From Planctomycetaceae bacterium (lineage in GTDB: Bacteria > Planctomycetota > Phycisphaerae > SM23-33), in NCBI GenBank assembly GCA_039680605.1, contig JBDKTA010000065.1:1-64000 (forward strand): a stretch of DNA of 64,000 nucleotides, in the 5' to 3' direction. A program made the position numbers and the translations under genes. The stretch's first letter is position 1. Every line of letters starts with the position of its first letter. The notes under the pieces were generated by a model. The model made no database searches, was not told the DNA's origin, and saw only the letters and a list, made by a program, of their open reading frames with translations. Shown piece after piece: positions 17,021 to 26,598 of this stretch.

Positions 17021-17821
17021 TTAGCTGCGTTTGCGGCGAATCAAAGCCGCCAGGCCGCCGATAGCCAGCAAGCTCATCGTCGCCGGCTCGGGGACCGCCA
17101 GCAATGACCCGATCGTCGCGCCATCGCCATTGTTGAAGATCTGGCCGATTTCGTCGGCAGCCAGTGCCCGGCCCCAGAACGCGATGTCGTCTATGCCCCG
17201 CGTGTCGTTCGTCACACTGTTGTGATACAGAGCCCCGGCGCTCCAGTAGTATCCACCGGTCGAAACAAGGCTGGCACTTGCATCCAGCGTGAACGAGTGC
17301 GTCACCAGGGCGCCGCTGTAACCGTTCTGGATGCGGAACGTCGCCGTCTGGGCTCCCTGGTCGTAGACGAAGGAGGCGAAGATCCACGGGTTGTTGGTGT
17401 AGTCAAAGGGGAGGTTCCCGGTCTGAGCGCTGACGCCATCGCTCACGCGCACATACAGATTACCGTTGTTGGCGGCCGAGATGGTCCAGCCTTGGGCGTT
17501 GGTTGCTCCGTTCCCAAGGACCACCGTATTGGTCAGACTAGGTCTGATCCACGCCGTTGCACTGAAGCTAGAACCGAAGCTTGCGGCGCCCTTGATGGTC
17601 GGGAAGCCCAGTCCCCCGGCGCCCTGATAAGCGAATCCGCTGAATTTCCCACCCGTAAGACTGATGTTAGCCATGATCGGATCGTCCGAAGCGCCGACCT
17701 GATCGGTGGTGACCGTGTCCATAGGCGTATACATGATCAAACCGTCGCTGATCGCTGCATGGGTAGTACCGCACGTCGCCAGAACCAGCCCGAGCCCCAG
17801 AATCGCATACGTCATCCTCAT
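17021..17821 (-). CDS. PEP-CTERM anchored LamG-type protein
   Basis: The 266 residues comprise a signal peptide (about 1-22), a concanavalin/LamG-like fold (about 30-235) with G-R-A-L-A-A-D-E-I near its end, and a PEP-CTERM tail. The tail is VPEPATMSLLAIGGLAALIRRKR: PEP motif, membrane helix, basic end. Such proteins are cut and transferred by exosortase and end up on the surface or in extracellular matrix. AAAGGACG precedes the ATG, and a strong terminator follows. No exosortase gene is visible in the window. Confidence 0.85.
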   Translation of the reverse strand: MRMTYAILGLGLVLATCGTTHAAISDGLIMYTPMDTVTTDQVGASDDPIMANISLTGGKFSGFAYQGAGGLGFPTIKGAASFGSSFSATAWIRPSLTNTVVLGNGATNAQGWTISAANNGNLYVRVSDGVSAQTGNLPFDYTNNPWIFASFVYDQGAQTATFRIQNGYSGALVTHSFTLDASASLVSTGGYYWSAGALYHNSVTNDTRGIDDIAFWGRALAADEIGQIFNNGDGATIGSLLAVPEPATMSLLAIGGLAALIRRKRS

Positions 17822-18433
17822 TGCCTCGTCCTTTCAAAAAAGTGCCCATACCTGCTCCGGCTGCAAAAGAACCGGAGCCCAATAGAAATATTCCGATACG
17901 ACAAAACTGCTTCTGTCACAGGCCAGACGTGCCCGCCTCCGTCTCTGCTACCCAACCGCCGAATGATTGGCAGCTTCTCCTAGGGCAATGAACGGGGCAC
18001 TTAAGCCTGACTGGCGCGATCTTACCACTAAACGCGCGATTTGCAAGCCGAAAATCGGATTTCTCACCAGATCGGACATTCTTCAACCGATGATTTGGCC
18101 AAGACAACTAACCACAGTCAATCATGAACCTGCAGTTCAGCCGAAACGATGAAAAGCAACTTGCAGTGTGACAGATACTTTTACCCGCCGGGTTCCTTGC
18201 GTGACCAGTTTCTCTGCGGACCCCTTCAGCCCTTGGTCCCGGCGAAGCCGTCGGGGGCCTGCCGTGCCAGGGCCAAAAGTCCCTGCCCTACCCCCGTCGC
18301 CATGTCCCCTTGATAACAAAGGGCGCAAAGAAACTCCTGTTACTCTCTTTCTTGTCTTTCTTCGTGCTCTTGGTGATCTCTGTGGCAAAGTTGTTGGTCT
18401 TACGGCGTCCTAAGCCCGCTTAGCCAAGGTATA
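17822..18433. other. long intergenic region without recognisable gene
   Basis: I find no credible coding sequence in any frame. The first 200 bases are the upstream region of the PEP-CTERM gene. Around 18340-18400 lies a degenerate TCTTGGTGATCTCTGTGGCA-type piece of the ACCACAGAG repeat family. No tRNA-like structure was found by eye. Confidence 0.4.
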
Positions 18434-18463
18434 AGAAAAGGGCTCCCGATTGCTCAGGAGCCC
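18434..18463 (-). terminator. terminator of the RRM protein gene
   Basis: On the minus strand GGGCTCC pairs with GGAGCCC across a 10-base loop and is followed by TTTTC. It lies 54 bases downstream of the RRM gene. Confidence 0.8.
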
Positions 18464-18516
18464 TTCGTCTTTTGTGGTTTCATGGGCCTTCGCCGAAGCG
18501 ATGGACCATTTACCGA

Positions 18517-18852
18517 CTAGTACCGGCCGCGGCCACCGCCGCCACCGCCGCCACCGTAGCCACCGCGACCGCCGCCGCCACCGCCGCCGCCGCCAGGACG
18601 CTTGACCTGGGGACGCGCTTCGTTGACGGTCAGGGCGCGGCCGTCGTATTCCTTGCCGTTCAGGGCGCTGATGGCGGCCTGGGCTTCGGAATCGCTACCC
18701 ATCTCGACGAAACCAAAGCCCTTGCTCTGGCCGGACATCTTGTCCATGATCACCACGGCGCTTTCGACAGTGCCGTGCTGCGCGAACAGTTGCGACAGGT
18801 CCGCGTCGTTGACGTTGTAGCTGAGGTTACCGACATACAGTTTCTTGCCCAT
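18517..18852 (-). CDS. RRM-domain RNA-binding protein with glycine-rich tail
   Basis: The 111 residues hold one RNA recognition motif: RNP2 LYVGNL at 5-10 and RNP1 KGFGFVEM at 44-51. A Gly/Arg/Tyr tail (about 92-111) follows, as in cyanobacterial Rbp and plant GRP proteins. Such proteins bind single-stranded RNA and are often cold-induced. The gene has its own promoter about 180 bases upstream (19030-19058) and its own terminator. The long untranslated leader fits post-transcriptional or cold regulation. Confidence 0.92.
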   Translation of the reverse strand: MGKKLYVGNLSYNVNDADLSQLFAQHGTVESAVVIMDKMSGQSKGFGFVEMGSDSEAQAAISALNGKEYDGRALTVNEARPQVKRPGGGGGGGGGRGGYGGGGGGGGRGRY

Positions 18853-19029
18853 TGAGGATTCTCCTGCTTCAGGGCTTTGGATCCATATTTTCGCTTTCGT
18901 GGATCCATCTGAAAGGGGCTCTCATTCCTGCCCAGGGAGTCAGGAGCGTCTGACGCGAGAGTGTGGCGTGGACTGGCAATACGTCTGGTCCCGTAACAGT
19001 TCCCGTCTTTCGACGAACCGAACAAAAGA

Positions 19030-19058
19030 AGTATAGTCCCTCTTGCGGTTGTACACAA
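19030..19058 (-). promoter_or_regulatory. sigma70-type promoter for the RRM gene
   Basis: On the minus strand TTGTGT, 17 bases, TATACT. It is divergent from the rpmA promoter 34 bases away. The predicted leader is about 170 bases. Confidence 0.55.
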
Positions 19059-19091
19059 GTTCTTTCTAACGCCAAAGCCACGATAAATTCT

Positions 19092-19120
19092 TTGACATCC
19101 TGCCGCCGGTTTTCTATAGT
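19092..19120 (+). promoter_or_regulatory. strong sigma70-type promoter for rpmA
   Basis: TTGACA, exactly 17 bases, TATAGT, placed 51 bases before the rpmA start codon. This is one of the best consensus promoters in the window. Confidence 0.75.
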
Positions 19121-19170
19121 AACTGGACTAGCCGGTCGCAGAGATTCGGCACTGACTTTGGAGTAACGGT

Positions 19171-19404
19171 ATGGCGCATAAAAAGGGACAAAGCTCGACG
19201 CGAAACGGGCGCGATTCCAACCCCCAGTATCGCGGCGTGAAAGTATACGGCGGCCAGGTCGTCGTCACCGGCAGCATCATCGTTCGCCAGTGCGGCACGC
19301 CCCTCAAGGCCGGGCACAACGTCGGTCGCGGGCGCGATGACACGCTGTTCGCCCTCAAAGACGGCACCGTCACCTACCGCGGTCGATACGTCGACGTGCT
19401 GTAG
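19171..19404 (+). CDS. rpmA: 50S ribosomal protein L27
   Basis: The 77 residues start [19 protein letters not shown], the conserved L27 N-terminus reaching the peptidyl-transferase centre. [25 protein letters not shown] and DGTV follow. Unusually the L21 gene (rplU), normally just upstream, is absent; instead a strong promoter drives rpmA directly. The obgE gene follows after a hairpin terminator, retaining the common rpmA-obgE order. It ends slightly earlier than most family members (about 85). Confidence 0.96.
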   Translation: MAHKKGQSSTRNGRDSNPQYRGVKVYGGQVVVTGSIIVRQCGTPLKAGHNVGRGRDDTLFALKDGTVTYRGRYVDVL

Positions 19405-19435
19405 CACAGCCTCCCCAGGCTTTGGGCGCGTATAG

Positions 19436-20518
<1,083 letters not shown>

Positions 20519-20572
20519 TTGGATGATTGGATGGATGGATGATTGGATGGATGGATGGATGGATGGATGGGG
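20519..20572. repeat. GGAT tetranucleotide array (left flank of IVP cassette 2)
   Basis: About 11 GGAT units, some interrupted by GATT, start right at the obgE stop codon. The inverted equivalent (ATCC) lies at 21073-21111 on the other side of the IVP gene. Confidence 0.85.
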
Positions 20573-20615
20573 GATTCGGGTTTGGGAGCTTTCTTCTGGC
20601 GCAGGGAGATGGGCT

Positions 20616-21026
20616 GTGAAGAGAAACAATGTCAACCGGGGATATCGGGACCTTCGGGTTTGGCAAGATGCCGTTGACTTGTATGTTCTCGTTTCACGTG
20701 CATTCGCTAAACCTGCCTTCGAGCTTGGAAAAGTGACGTCGAACCTGCTGGATGCGGCCAACAGCATTTCCCGCAACATCGCAGAGGGTTATTGCAGGCG
20801 ATCTGCCAAAGAGTATCTGAACTTCCTGAACATTGCCTTGGGTTCCTGCGGCGAATTGCTTTCTGCCGTCACCGCATCCAACAAGGCTTCACAACTCCCT
20901 GACGATAAATTCGAAGCCATCGACACATTGCATTACAAGGTGGAGAATGAACTGCTTAAACTGATACAAGCGATTCGGAACAAGAACCGTGATGGAGAAT
21001 GGAATGAAGCGTTCTCAGAAAGGTAG
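20616..21026 (+). CDS. four-helix-bundle protein, S23 / 23S rRNA IVP family (second copy)
   Basis: I chose the GTG start at 20616 after GGGAG, giving 136 residues. Upstream in-frame codons are translations of the GGAT array. The sequence has the canonical family signature: GYRDLRVWQDAVDLYVL, then AANSISRNIAEGYCR and EYLNFLNIALGSCGEL, ending with a long helix. It is a different subfamily from the gene at 6489-6869, so this is not a recent duplication. It is bracketed by inverted GGAT/ATCC arrays between obgE and coaX. Unknown cellular function; the family is known from 23S rRNA intervening sequences. Confidence 0.9.
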   Translation: MKRNNVNRGYRDLRVWQDAVDLYVLVSRAFAKPAFELGKVTSNLLDAANSISRNIAEGYCRRSAKEYLNFLNIALGSCGELLSAVTASNKASQLPDDKFEAIDTLHYKVENELLKLIQAIRNKNRDGEWNEAFSER

Positions 21027-21072
21027 CCTGCCGGCCCATACCTGTTCGCACTGCGAACTACGCCGGGCAAGG

Positions 21073-21111
21073 TTCATCCATCCATCCATCCATCCATCCA
21101 TCCATTCATCC
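21073..21111. repeat. ATCC array (right flank of IVP cassette 2)
   Basis: Nine near-perfect CATC/ATCC units in inverted orientation to 20519-20572, ending 23 bases before the coaX ATG. Confidence 0.85.
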
Positions 21112-21133
21112 CTCTGTCGATTTGGAGTGAACC

Positions 21134-21925
21134 ATGGAAATCGAAGAAATCCCGTCGGTTCTTGCCTGCGATGTGGGCAATACAAACATCCGCATGGCGT
21201 GCGTCAGTGGCGAGGAGGTCAGTAGTGTCGTCATCGTGCCCTCCGATGATGAGCGCGCTATCGCCGCGGCGATCAAGGCCGCATGGGACGAGATTCCCGA
21301 GCCCAAAGCCCTGGCCGCCTGCAGCGTCAACGCCTCCGCTCTTGCGCACCTGGAGCGGGCGGCGATGGCCGCCGGCGCCCCGCCGGTGCAGGTCGTCGGG
21401 CGCGATCTGCCGCTGCCGATCAAGACCACGCTGAAGCATCCTGAGGTTGTGGGAACCGACCGCCTATGTGCCGCCGTGGCGGCGTACGACCGCTTGGGCG
21501 CCGCATGCGTGGTGGCCGACTTCGGCACGGCGGTCACCATCGACTGCGTCGACGACGGCGGCGTGTTCCAGGGCGGGGCGATATTTCCGGGGCTGCACCT
21601 GTCGGCCGCGGCGCTGCATGAGCACACCGCGCAGTTGCCGCAGGTGACGATCGAGGCCCCGACGTGGGCCTTCGGCGGCGACACGCGCGAGGCGATTCTG
21701 GCGGGCCTGTTCGCTTCGGCCCGCGGGGCGCTGCAGCAGCTTGTCGAGGCGTACGCCACGGCGCTGAACCATTGGCCGCTGGTGATCGCCACCGGCGGGG
21801 ACGCCGCGGCGGTCGTCGGCGAGCTGGAAGAATCCTCATTGGTCCAGGCGATCGTGCCCGACCTGGTCCTGCGCGGCGTCGCGATGGCCTACTACAACGC
21901 CCTGACTAAAGAAGAAGCGGAATAA
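21134..21925 (+). CDS. coaX: type III pantothenate kinase
   Basis: CoaX phosphorylates pantothenate, the first step of coenzyme A synthesis. The 263 residues show the ASKHA-fold motifs: ACDVGNTNIRMA at the N-terminus, VVGTDRLCAAVAAY and VVADFGTAVTIDCV in the middle, and GGAIFPGL. The C-terminal ATGGDA is the adenosine motif. TTGGAG precedes the ATG. The preceding GGAT-flanked cassette separates it from obgE. Confidence 0.94.
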   Translation: MEIEEIPSVLACDVGNTNIRMACVSGEEVSSVVIVPSDDERAIAAAIKAAWDEIPEPKALAACSVNASALAHLERAAMAAGAPPVQVVGRDLPLPIKTTLKHPEVVGTDRLCAAVAAYDRLGAACVVADFGTAVTIDCVDDGGVFQGGAIFPGLHLSAAALHEHTAQLPQVTIEAPTWAFGGDTREAILAGLFASARGALQQLVEAYATALNHWPLVIATGGDAAAVVGELEESSLVQAIVPDLVLRGVAMAYYNALTKEEAE

Positions 21926-21941
21926 CTCCGCAGCACGGCCA

Positions 21942-21974
21942 CTATGGAGTGCGGCGGCAGCGACGCCGCTTTAA
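21942..21974. repeat. CTATGGAGTGCGGCGG palindrome
   Basis: CTATGGAGTGCGGCGG followed by CGCCGCTTT. The same palindrome recurs inside the mnmE-like gene (22261-22293) and twice at 35488-35590. Confidence 0.7.
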
Positions 21975-21999
21975 GAGTTGCTGGAAGGTGGACGTTGGC

Positions 22000-22035
22000 A
22001 TGGATGGATGGATGGATGGATGGATGGATGGATGG
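22000..22035. repeat. GGAT array between coaX and mnmE-like
   Basis: Nine GGAT units without an associated IVP gene. It is followed at 22044-22104 by a GGTGGCATGGCGACACGCG...GTCGCCAT palindrome, the same order as at 41632-41740. Confidence 0.8.
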
Positions 22036-22135
22036 GAAAGGGGTGGCATGGCGACACGCGTTTCTGTTTCTTGCGGGCCTGCCTGCCGGCAGGCAGGTCG
22101 CCATGGGTGCGCAGCGGGGGTAACGGAACGATAGG

Positions 22136-23308
22136 ATGAGCGAACGCACTTCTTACGCGGCAGTCCTGACCCCGCCCGGGCGCGGGGGAATCGCTGTCAT
22201 CGCTTTGAACGGACCGGGCGCGGGGCAGATTCTGCAGCACATCTTCGTTTCCAAAAACTTCCAAAGCGGCGGCTCGGCCGCCGCACTCCATAGTCTGCAA
22301 CTGGGCGCCATCGTGCGCGGCGATGACGTGCTCGACCAGGTCGTGCTTTGTCGCACGCCGCAGGGCTTCGAGATCAACATCCACGGCGGCCCGGCGGTCG
22401 CCCGGGCGGTGCTGGAACTGCTGGCCTCGCACGGGGCGAAGATTCTCACTGCCGAGCAGGCCCCGCCCGCCCTTGCGCCGGCGCATCCGCGGTGGAACAA
22501 TCCCGCGATCGGGCGTGAGATGTTGTCGGCCGTCATCAAGGCTCGCTCCGCGCGCGTGCTGGCGGCGATCAGCAACCAATGGTCTGCCGGGCTGAGTCAG
22601 TTGGCGTCTGACATTCTTGGGTGCCATGGGCTCGACGCCAGGAGGGCCAGCGCGGCGCTTGGCGAGGCGGCGCGGGCGCTGCCGCGCATGCGGCGCCTGC
22701 TCGATCCGCCCAACATCGTGCTCGTGGGGGCGCCCAACGCAGGCAAGAGCACGCTGATCAACGCCCTGACCGGCACGGCTGTCAGCATCGTACATGACCA
22801 GCCCGGCACGACGCGCGACTGGGTTCGCGAGCCTGCCCTGCTGCGCGACCTTCCGGTGTATCTGACCGACACTGCGGGGCTCTGGCACGGCGCCGCCGAA
22901 GCGATCGACCGCCAGGCGATCGAACGCGCCCGCGCGTGCGCTGCGGCTGCCGATCTGGTGCTGCTGCTGGACGAACGTTCTCCCCGCGTGCCGGACTGGC
23001 TGGCGGCAAAGAATGTGCTGTGCGTGCGGACGAAGGCTGATCTGCCGCCCCATGGTGACCCGCAGGCGTGTGGCCGTGCCACGCATTCCGCAGTTCCCAT
23101 CTCGGCTCGCACGGGCGAAGGGCTCGATGAGCTGGCCGATGCGATTCTCGAGCGATTGGAGTTGCGCGATCTCGATCCTCGCGCGCCGGCGGCGTTCACG
23201 CAGCGTCAGGCAGACCTCCTGACGCAGGCCGCCGATGTCTTCGATCGCGCGGAGCGATCAAGTGATTTGCCCATAAAACAAGCCCTTTTTGAACTGCTGG
23301 GGCGATGA
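22136..23308 (+). CDS. divergent MnmE/TrmE-like GTPase
   Basis: The N-terminal domain starts like MnmE (YAAVLTPPGRGGIAVI...). It has the folate-domain end EINIHGG in place of EIHCHGG, then a helical region. The G domain has G1 GAPNAGKST, G2/TTRDW, G3 DTAGL and G4 TKAD. MnmE modifies wobble uridine of tRNAs with MnmG. However, the protein has only 390 residues (MnmE about 450) and lacks the C-terminal C-x-G-K tail that carries the catalytic Cys. A palindromic repeat encodes residues 42-53. It lies next to dnaA, matching the ancestral mnmE position. Either a reduced MnmE or a paralog of different function. Confidence 0.75.
   Translation: MSERTSYAAVLTPPGRGGIAVIALNGPGAGQILQHIFVSKNFQSGGSAAALHSLQLGAIVRGDDVLDQVVLCRTPQGFEINIHGGPAVARAVLELLASHGAKILTAEQAPPALAPAHPRWNNPAIGREMLSAVIKARSARVLAAISNQWSAGLSQLASDILGCHGLDARRASAALGEAARALPRMRRLLDPPNIVLVGAPNAGKSTLINALTGTAVSIVHDQPGTTRDWVREPALLRDLPVYLTDTAGLWHGAAEAIDRQAIERARACAAAADLVLLLDERSPRVPDWLAAKNVLCVRTKADLPPHGDPQACGRATHSAVPISARTGEGLDELADAILERLELRDLDPRAPAAFTQRQADLLTQAADVFDRAERSSDLPIKQALFELLGR
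22261..22293. repeat. palindromic repeat inside mnmE-like coding sequence
   Basis: CCAAAGCGGCGGCTCGG-CCGCCGCACTCCATAG is the reverse complement of the intergenic repeats at 21942 and 35488. It is in frame and encodes FQSGGSAAALHS. Confidence 0.75.
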
Positions 23309-23366
23309 GAACCCCGCCGCCGCGGGACTCTTTTTGCCCGCGGGGGCAAAAGCGGGGCGATAAGCC

Positions 23367-23375
23367 TGTGCATAA
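23367..23375 (-). promoter_or_regulatory. DnaA box (TTATGCACA)
   Basis: It matches TTATNCACA on the minus strand, upstream of dnaA. Confidence 0.55.
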
Positions 23376-23433
23376 CTTGTGGAGGAAGTTTTTTTTTCGA
23401 CCCCAACTCCACCACTGATCATGTCTTGAGCGA

Positions 23434-23442
23434 TGTGGATAA
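23434..23442 (-). promoter_or_regulatory. DnaA box (TTATCCACA)
   Basis: Exact consensus on the minus strand, 59 bases from the box at 23367. Confidence 0.6.
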
Positions 23443-23530
23443 GAAACGCCTCGTTTTGTAATTGTACTGCCGCGCCGACATGCTTAGATTCAGCACTCGT
23501 TGCAGTTGATTTGGGCTCGGGCAATCGCAA

Positions 23531-23582
23531 GTGGCACAGCCTTTCCAGGCTGTGACTCACAGGCTGGAAAGCCTGTGCCACC
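23531..23582. repeat. GTGGCACAGCC palindrome, 52 bp
   Basis: Two 25-base arms, near-perfect inverted copies: GTGGCACAGCCTTTCCAGG on the left and CTGGAAAGCCTGTGCCAC on the right. Relatives occur at 38464-38515, 47631-47713 and 16967-16997. Confidence 0.8.
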
Positions 23583-23630
23583 GATAGCGGGCAGCCGCCC
23601 GCGGTAGCCCAGGGACAGGGAAAAAAGACC

Positions 23631-25049
23631 ATGACGGCATTAGCGCCATCGCTGCGCGCAGACAACACGCCTCGCACCATACTGAGCATGCTGGCCCAGC
23701 GCATCGGTCCACAGCGGTTCAACGCGTGGTTCCGCCACGGCACGCAGTTGGATGTCGAAGAAAACCACGTGCGCGTCAGCGTGCCCAATCCGTTTGTCGC
23801 CAACTGGATGGAAACGCACTTCCAGGCCGAGATCGCCGCCGTCGTCGCCGAGCACACCGGGCGCACGCTGCCCGTGATCGTCACCGTCGACGCCGCCCTC
23901 ACCGGCGAGTGCCGCAAGAACGACCTCGACACCCAGGCCGACCTGGTGGCCAAGGCCCAGGAAGGTCGCCTGCGACCGCGGCGTGCGGCGGCGCCCGTCG
24001 CCCTGAGGGGCGAGCTGGACGACTTCGTCGTCGGCCCCAGCAACCGCATGGCGTACTCGGCCGCCCTGGCGATCACCGAGGCGCCGGTTCCGCCGTTCAA
24101 TCCGCTGTTCATCCACGGACCGTGCGGGGTGGGCAAGACGCACCTGCTGCAGGGCATCTGCAACGCCGTCTCGCGCCGCCGCCGCGACGGACGCCCCTGC
24201 ACGTGGCGCTATGTCACCGGCGAGCAGTTCACCAACGAGTTCATCAGCGCCTTGCGCGCCAAACGCGTCGACGAGTTCCGCGGGCGATACCGCAACCTCG
24301 ACATGCTGGCCATCGACGACGTACACTTCCTGGCCGCAAAGAAAGCCACCCAGGACGAGTTCCTTCACACCTACAACACCATCGAGTCCGGCGGGCGGCA
24401 GGTCGTCATGGCCAGCGACGCCCATCCGCGCCTCGTCGGCGAGTTCAACCCGCAACTCGTCAGCCGCTTCGTAGCCGGAATGGTCGTCAAAGTCGACGCC
24501 CCCGACAAGGACACGCGCCTGGCGATCCTCGCCCGCCGCAGCCGCATGATGAAGCTTCGCGTCTCCGCCGACGTGCTCGACTACGTCGCCGTGCATATCC
24601 GCGGATCCGTGCGGGAACTCGAAGGCACGCTGATCAAGCTGGCGGCACTGGCAGAACTGGGCGGCAAGACGATCGACCTGCCCCTGGCTGTCAGCGCCCT
24701 GTCCGACCACCTCGCCCGCACCGACAGCGCCCTGACGCTGGGCGACATCGAGTCGGCCGTCGGGGCGTACTTCGCCATCACGCCCGCCGACATCCACTCC
24801 TCGCGCCGCACGCGCCCGGTCTCGGCGGCCAGAATGATCGCGATGTTCCTGGCGCGCCGCCACACGACGATGAGCTTCCCGGAGATCGGACGGGCGATGG
24901 GCAAACATCATTCGTCCGTCATCCAGGCCGTCCAGCGGGTCGCCGAAATGATCGCCGCGGACGAACCGCTGAGCTGGACCGGACCGGCCGGACCCAAGTC
25001 CGTGCCCGCCGGGGAGTTGATCGAGACGCTCTCGGCGCAACTGAAATAG
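23631..25049 (+). CDS. dnaA: chromosomal replication initiator protein DnaA
   Basis: DnaA binds 9-mer boxes at oriC and opens the duplex. The 472 residues contain an N-terminal domain I (about 12-80) and AAA+ domain III with Walker A GPCGVGKTH at about 163-171 and Walker B MLAIDDVHFL. The Box VII/sensor region is GEFNPQLVSRFVAGM. Domain IV has the HTH ending GKHHSSVIQAVQRV (family consensus usually D-H-S/T-T-V). Neighbours differ from the standard dnaA-dnaN-recF order: mnmE-like upstream and a terminator downstream. DnaA boxes in its leader suggest autoregulation. Confidence 0.97.
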   Translation: MTALAPSLRADNTPRTILSMLAQRIGPQRFNAWFRHGTQLDVEENHVRVSVPNPFVANWMETHFQAEIAAVVAEHTGRTLPVIVTVDAALTGECRKNDLDTQADLVAKAQEGRLRPRRAAAPVALRGELDDFVVGPSNRMAYSAALAITEAPVPPFNPLFIHGPCGVGKTHLLQGICNAVSRRRRDGRPCTWRYVTGEQFTNEFISALRAKRVDEFRGRYRNLDMLAIDDVHFLAAKKATQDEFLHTYNTIESGGRQVVMASDAHPRLVGEFNPQLVSRFVAGMVVKVDAPDKDTRLAILARRSRMMKLRVSADVLDYVAVHIRGSVRELEGTLIKLAALAELGGKTIDLPLAVSALSDHLARTDSALTLGDIESAVGAYFAITPADIHSSRRTRPVSAARMIAMFLARRHTTMSFPEIGRAMGKHHSSVIQAVQRVAEMIAADEPLSWTGPAGPKSVPAGELIETLSAQLK

Positions 25050-25337
25050 AAAAGAAAATCCGAAATACGAATATCGAAATTCGAAGCAAAAAGAAGCAAA
25101 ACGGCAATAAACAAAAATAGGAGTCAGAAGCCGGCGTTCTTCCTGTTGGTTTTCCGTTTCTTGTTTCTTGTGTCTTGTTTCTTGCTTCTTGTTCTTTTGC
25201 TTTTTGTTTCGAATTTCGAATTTCGGTATTCGAATTTTGTTTCTGATTTTTCCCTTCCCGGATGGCGCCGGGCGTGATTGGTCAGGGACCGACCGCCGTA
25301 CCGGATGGCGTCGGTGCGTTTTTATCCTTCACGGACG
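25050..25337. repeat. intergenic CGAATTTCG-type simple repeats
   Basis: Between dnaA and the terminator are palindromic runs of AATTCGAA/TTTCGAATTTCG (about 25065-25110 and 25205-25240). They frame a run of CTTGTTTCTTG repeats (25160-25200). No gene is visible. Confidence 0.6.
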
Positions 25338-25377
25338 GGCGCCCGGGTTTGGATGCCCGGGCGCCGACGTTTTTTTG
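25338..25377 (+). terminator. strong rho-independent terminator
   Basis: GGCGCCCGGG and CCCGGGCGCC pair perfectly across an 8-base loop. T7 follows four bases later. It probably ends dnaA transcription. Confidence 0.85.
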
Positions 25378-25583
25378 TTTTGGGGGAAAAGGACCCAAGG
25401 AACTGCAGCGACTGCAGGGACTCAGGAAAGATCGCCCCGTCATCCGTTTCTTCCCATCCTCTGAATCCCCTTGATCCTCTAATCCCGCACTCCCCGTCTC
25501 CGGCCCCCCCGGGGAACCACAATCTACCCCCATGATTGAAATTCCCGGCCGCGTGGGCATAATGTCCTCCGCCGGAGACGCAC

Positions 25584-26414
25584 ATGTATGACTGGTTCGT
25601 AAATCTCAACCCTGTCGTTCAGGCCCTGCTGGCGACGCTGTTCACCTGGAGCGTGACGGCCGCCGGCGCGGCGATCGTCATTTTCACCCGTAAGTTTTCG
25701 CAGAAGTTTCTCGACGCCAGCCTGGGAATGGCCGCGGGGGTCATGATCGCTGCGAGTTTCTGGAGCCTGCTGGCCCCGGCGATCAAGATGGCCGAGAACG
25801 GTTACGGTACGCTGGGGTGCTTTCCCAAGTGGGTTCCTCCGCTGATCGGGTTCCTGCTGGGGGCGGCGTTTCTGCGCGTGGCTGACCGCCTGCTGCCCCA
25901 CCTGCACCCGGGGCTGATCTCGCCAGAAGGCGTCAAGACGCGATGGCACCGCAGCACGCTGCTGGTGCTGGCGATCACCCTGCATAACATCCCCGAGGGT
26001 TTGGCCGTCGGCGTGGCGTTCGGGGCGGCCGGCACGATGACCGGCGACGCCGCCACTGCTCAACTCGGCGCCGCCATCGCCCTGGCCATCGGGATCGGGC
26101 TGCAGAATTTTCCTGAGGGCTCTGCCGTGGCCTTGCCGCTGCGCCGCGAAGGGCTCAGCCGCAAGCGGGCGTTCTGGTACGGACAGCTTTCGGGCTTCGT
26201 CGAACCCATCGCCGGCGTGCTGGGGGCCTGGGCGGTGCTTTCCATGTCGGGCATTCTGCCCTATGCCTTGGCGTTTGCGGCCGGGGCGATGATCTTCGTC
26301 GTGATCGAGGAGCTGATCCCCGAGAGCCAGCGCAACGGATACGTCGACCTGGCCACCGGCGGCGGGATCGTCGGCTTTGCCATCATGATGACCCTCGACG
26401 TGGCGCTGGGATAA
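25584..26414 (+). CDS. ZIP family metal transporter
   Basis: The 276 residues form about eight membrane helices. Helix 4 carries [11 protein letters not shown] and helix 5 [10 protein letters not shown], the paired metal-binding motifs of the GufA-type ZIP subfamily. It likely imports zinc or a related divalent ion across the inner membrane. The loop between helices 3 and 4 has H-x-H residues (LPHLHPG). No Zur-type regulator or site is evident nearby. It is a single gene. Confidence 0.93.
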   Translation: MYDWFVNLNPVVQALLATLFTWSVTAAGAAIVIFTRKFSQKFLDASLGMAAGVMIAASFWSLLAPAIKMAENGYGTLGCFPKWVPPLIGFLLGAAFLRVADRLLPHLHPGLISPEGVKTRWHRSTLLVLAITLHNIPEGLAVGVAFGAAGTMTGDAATAQLGAAIALAIGIGLQNFPEGSAVALPLRREGLSRKRAFWYGQLSGFVEPIAGVLGAWAVLSMSGILPYALAFAAGAMIFVVIEELIPESQRNGYVDLATGGGIVGFAIMMTLDVALG

Positions 26415-26427
26415 GGGCCGGACAAGG

Positions 26428-26598
26428 AAACTGCTTTCACCGCAGAGACCGCGGAGACCGCAGAGAAGCAAACGACTTAAATAATCGCAGTCGCGGTGGG
26501 CTCAATCGAAAGACTGTCCAAGAAGCGATCTCTCGAACTTCTTTGAAGCATTCTACCTTTGCGGTCTCTGCGATCTCCGCGGTGAAATACGCAGGCTA
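26428..26598. repeat. inverted-repeat element, copy 4 (ends on a stop codon)
   Basis: Left ACCGCAGAGACCGCGGAGAC, right CTCTGCGATCTCCGCGGT then GAAATACGCAGGCTAG. The core retains AGACTGTCCAAG but is otherwise diverged. The CTA in the terminal GGCTAG is the TAG stop of the large PQQ gene. Confidence 0.75.

Larger units (their letters stand above)
23309..23630. other. dnaA upstream region with two DnaA boxes; possible oriC or autoregulatory region
   Basis: TGTGCATAA (23367-23375) and TGTGGATAA (23434-23442) are DnaA boxes on the minus strand, flanking a T9 tract. A 52-bp palindrome (23531-23582, GTGGCACAGCCTTTCCAGG family) follows. The ATG of dnaA is at 23631. No gene is present. Confidence 0.55.

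Noticed and set aside
18853-19029. tRNA or small RNA gene in the RRM leader
   Set aside because: No cloverleaf or conserved tRNA sequence was found by eye. The segment is best explained as the long 5' leader of the RRM gene.
20519-21111. GGAT/ATCC arrays as coding Met-Asp-Gly-Trp or His-Pro-Ser repeats
   Set aside because: The arrays translate in several frames on both strands without a start site of their own. Better starts with Shine-Dalgarno sequences lie just inside the cassette.
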